DNA from: Gammaproteobacteria bacterium
GTDB lineage: Bacteria > Pseudomonadota > Gammaproteobacteria > Berkiellales > Berkiellaceae
Length of the DNA stretch: 64,000 nt
Reading direction: 5' to 3'
Assembly (NCBI GenBank): GCA_016191245.1
Contig: JACPOY010000020.1
Coordinates: 82,363-146,362, forward strand
Within the stretch, counting starts at the first letter, position 1, and every line of letters starts with the position of its first letter. Below the pieces are notes generated by a model that saw nothing but the letters and a program-made list of their open reading frames with translations, was not told where the DNA came from and ran no database searches. The position numbers and the translations under genes were made by a program. Below, piece by piece: positions 62,370-64,000 of this stretch.

Positions 62370-63833
62370 ATGATAAATCGCAAAATCGTTCTATATATTA
62401 TCTTTTTAGGCATTATTGTTGGTGGTGCACCTTATTTTACAGGGATGCTAGTTGAAACCAAATTCCAAGATGTCGTTAAAGTGATATCTGAATCCGATAC
62501 GATGCCAGTGGTTGTCGAAGTGACAGAATACAAAAGAGGTTGGCGTAAATCTTTTGCTAAAACCAGAGTAACTTTTTTGTTAAATGATCAAGTTAATAAT
62601 AAAAATGAATATAGCATTATTTTAGAACATGAAATTCGTCATGGACCTTTTGTACAGTTAAAAGACGATAATTATCGAGATTGGCATTTTGCACGAGCAT
62701 TAATTCATTCTAAATTAATGGTAAATGATGAAGCGAAAAAAATTCTGGTCGAAGAAATTGGGCATACAGAGTTATTTAATATTAATAGTGAAATGACTAT
62801 TGATGGGATTGTTCGCGTCAATCTCGAAGGACAACCATTAAAATTAAAAGAACATGAAGGCACGGAACGTGTTGCTTGGAAAGGTTTTAATGGGCAATGG
62901 GAATTAAGCAGCGATCTCAAGCATCTTAAAGGAAAAATGATTATTCCAGGATTAGATATTGATTTGAATGGAACGCATTATTATGCAGGAGATTTACTCT
63001 ATCAAACGGAACTATCTAAGTCGCCTCAAGGTTTATGGCCTGGAAAGTTTCTTGCAAATATGGATAAATTATCAATCGAAAATCAAGCAGACAAATATTT
63101 ATTACAAATTGATGGGATTACAAGCGGCGGCATGATGACTGTTGAAGGAGGTATGGCAGACTTCTCCGGTACATTACGAATTGAAAAATTAGTAGTGGAT
63201 AATAAAGAATACGGTCCGATTGATTATTCAACTGCTTTGAAACATATAGATGCACGCGTTGTGAAAACAATTTTAACGCTTAGTCATAAATTAAAGGCAC
63301 AAGGTCAATCACATGCTGCCAATAACCTGATGGCATTGTTGCCAGATGTACTCAAAACAAGGCCGGAATTTATTTTAGATCCATTACAAATCCATACCCA
63401 GCAAGGAGATATTAAAGCTGCCTTAAGTGTTGCTGTGGGTGGGCCTCAGGCAAATGATGTGAATAGATTAAATGACATTATTTTGTCTATTGTTGCCAAG
63501 GCGAATCTTATCCTTCCTAAAGTGATATTGCGCGATTTACTCACCTCCCAATATATGAAAACTTCAAAAGCCGCTAACGAAGCCGCGAAAAAAGCAACAC
63601 CAGATGCTAATCAACAATTGCCTAAGGTGTTAACCGATGAGGAATTAGCACAAGAAGTTTCACAAAAAGTTTCAGAAGCAATCGCCAAATGGATAAAAGA
63701 TTATATTATCGTTGAACAAGGCAACAATTATGTTTCGATTGTTGATTTTGAACAAGGAAAACTCAACGTGAATGGGCATCCTATGGATCTGGGGCAATCA
63801 AAAGCAATGATGGGGCCTGCGACGGCGAGGTAA
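62370..63833 (+). CDS. DUF945 (YdgA-like) family protein
   Basis: A 487-residue protein with an N-terminal signal anchor (IVLYIIFLGIIVGGAPYFTG, residues about 5–24) and a long periplasmic part. The family patterns are recognisable: VVEVTEYKRGWRKSFAKTRV near 50, then EHEIRHGPFVQL near 88, and later strand-rich repeats, with a Lys/Ala helix near 400–440. E. coli YdgA belongs to this family; its role is not settled. It is a single gene with repeat elements on both sides. Confidence 0.82.
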   Translation: MINRKIVLYIIFLGIIVGGAPYFTGMLVETKFQDVVKVISESDTMPVVVEVTEYKRGWRKSFAKTRVTFLLNDQVNNKNEYSIILEHEIRHGPFVQLKDDNYRDWHFARALIHSKLMVNDEAKKILVEEIGHTELFNINSEMTIDGIVRVNLEGQPLKLKEHEGTERVAWKGFNGQWELSSDLKHLKGKMIIPGLDIDLNGTHYYAGDLLYQTELSKSPQGLWPGKFLANMDKLSIENQADKYLLQIDGITSGGMMTVEGGMADFSGTLRIEKLVVDNKEYGPIDYSTALKHIDARVVKTILTLSHKLKAQGQSHAANNLMALLPDVLKTRPEFILDPLQIHTQQGDIKAALSVAVGGPQANDVNRLNDIILSIVAKANLILPKVILRDLLTSQYMKTSKAANEAAKKATPDANQQLPKVLTDEELAQEVSQKVSEAIAKWIKDYIIVEQGNNYVSIVDFEQGKLNVNGHPMDLGQSKAMMGPATAR

Positions 63834-63913
63834 GTGTCTGAGTCGCGAAGCGACAGCCCATCTCCCTTTGTAAAACTGAGGAATCGACACATAATTTAAA
63901 AGGTTTTTCTTAT

Positions 63914-63950
63914 CCCCTCTCCCCTTGCGGGAGAGGGTTAGGGTGAGGGG
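63914..63950 (+). repeat. Dispersed palindromic repeat, copy R6
   Basis: CCTCTCCC-CTTGC-GGGAGAGG followed by GTTAGGGTGAGGGG, nearly identical to R1 at 30594. It lies in the last 167 bases of the window, which hold no gene. Confidence 0.85.
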
Positions 63951-64000
63951 TCTATAAATCTGGGACAAATTTACGTCTTTTAACGATTAAGATTTTTTCC

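Noticed and set aside
30594..63950. The palindromic repeat family as insertion sequence ends
   Set aside because: No transposase gene lies between or beside copies, the units are 36–160 bases long and show no flanking target duplications I can see.

Overview
The window reads as chromosome of an AT-rich gammaproteobacterium. The ffs–dnaX–ybaB–recR–htpG order, the minCDE operon, E. coli-type fadD and fadE, and a DUF945 (YdgA-like) gene all fit that class. A leucine-rich-repeat protein and a 920-residue protein with a membrane segment and kinase-like motifs look like host-interaction proteins. Together with the base composition they suggest a host-associated lineage near Legionella or Coxiella. 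That placement is inference; no 16S rRNA or other marker in the window fixes it.

Layout. 1–37 kb is a large surface-polysaccharide (O-antigen type) region. It opens with the wreck of a duplicated glycosyltransferase, then an intact CgeB-like glycosyltransferase, an asparagine-synthase-type amidotransferase and two SDR enzymes resembling Bordetella WbmG and WbmF (1.3–6.7 kb). An ABC export block follows (8.2–18 kb): wzm, wzt with a C-terminal sugar-binding extension, a methyltransferase, three GT4 glycosyltransferases and a membrane-anchored propeller-like protein of unknown function. Two paralogous O-antigen ligase/polymerase genes in the same orientation bracket this block. Then come ugd, gtrA-like, GT2 and FkbM genes and a polytopic membrane protein (19.4–23.8 kb). 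A small regulatory pocket holds a DUF4143-type ATPase and a HipB-like repressor, each with its own palindromic operators (23.8–25.5 kb). A minus-strand carbamoylation cassette (carbamoyltransferase, SxtJ-like, a 50-residue DUF5989-like protein, SGNH hydrolase, GNAT, methyltransferase; 25.9–30.5 kb) is followed by a plus-strand sugar operon (30.7–36.9 kb).

37–42.7 kb is conserved housekeeping sequence: 4.5S RNA, dnaX, ybaB, recR, htpG and a VUT-like transporter. 42.7–48.1 kb is accessory: a glycosyltransferase-like gene broken by a frameshift in a C5 run, a short LRR protein, and the 920-residue protein. 48.1–53.3 kb is metabolic: arylamine N-acetyltransferase with an APC antiporter, and a saccharopine-dehydrogenase-like/ALDH7-like pair that fits lysine breakdown. 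53.5–63.8 kb holds fadD, minCDE, a TIGR03503-like membrane protein, fadE and the DUF945 gene.

How it fits together. The sugar genes can supply UDP-glucuronate (Ugd), modify it (epimerases, amidotransferase), assemble a glycan (about nine glycosyltransferases), decorate it (carbamoyl, methyl and possibly acyl groups), export it (Wzm/Wzt) and ligate it. A dispersed palindromic repeat (core CTCTCCC…GGGAGAG) occurs six times between genes. One copy has been absorbed into the 3' end of a glycosyltransferase gene. I see no tRNA, rRNA, insertion sequence or CRISPR array.
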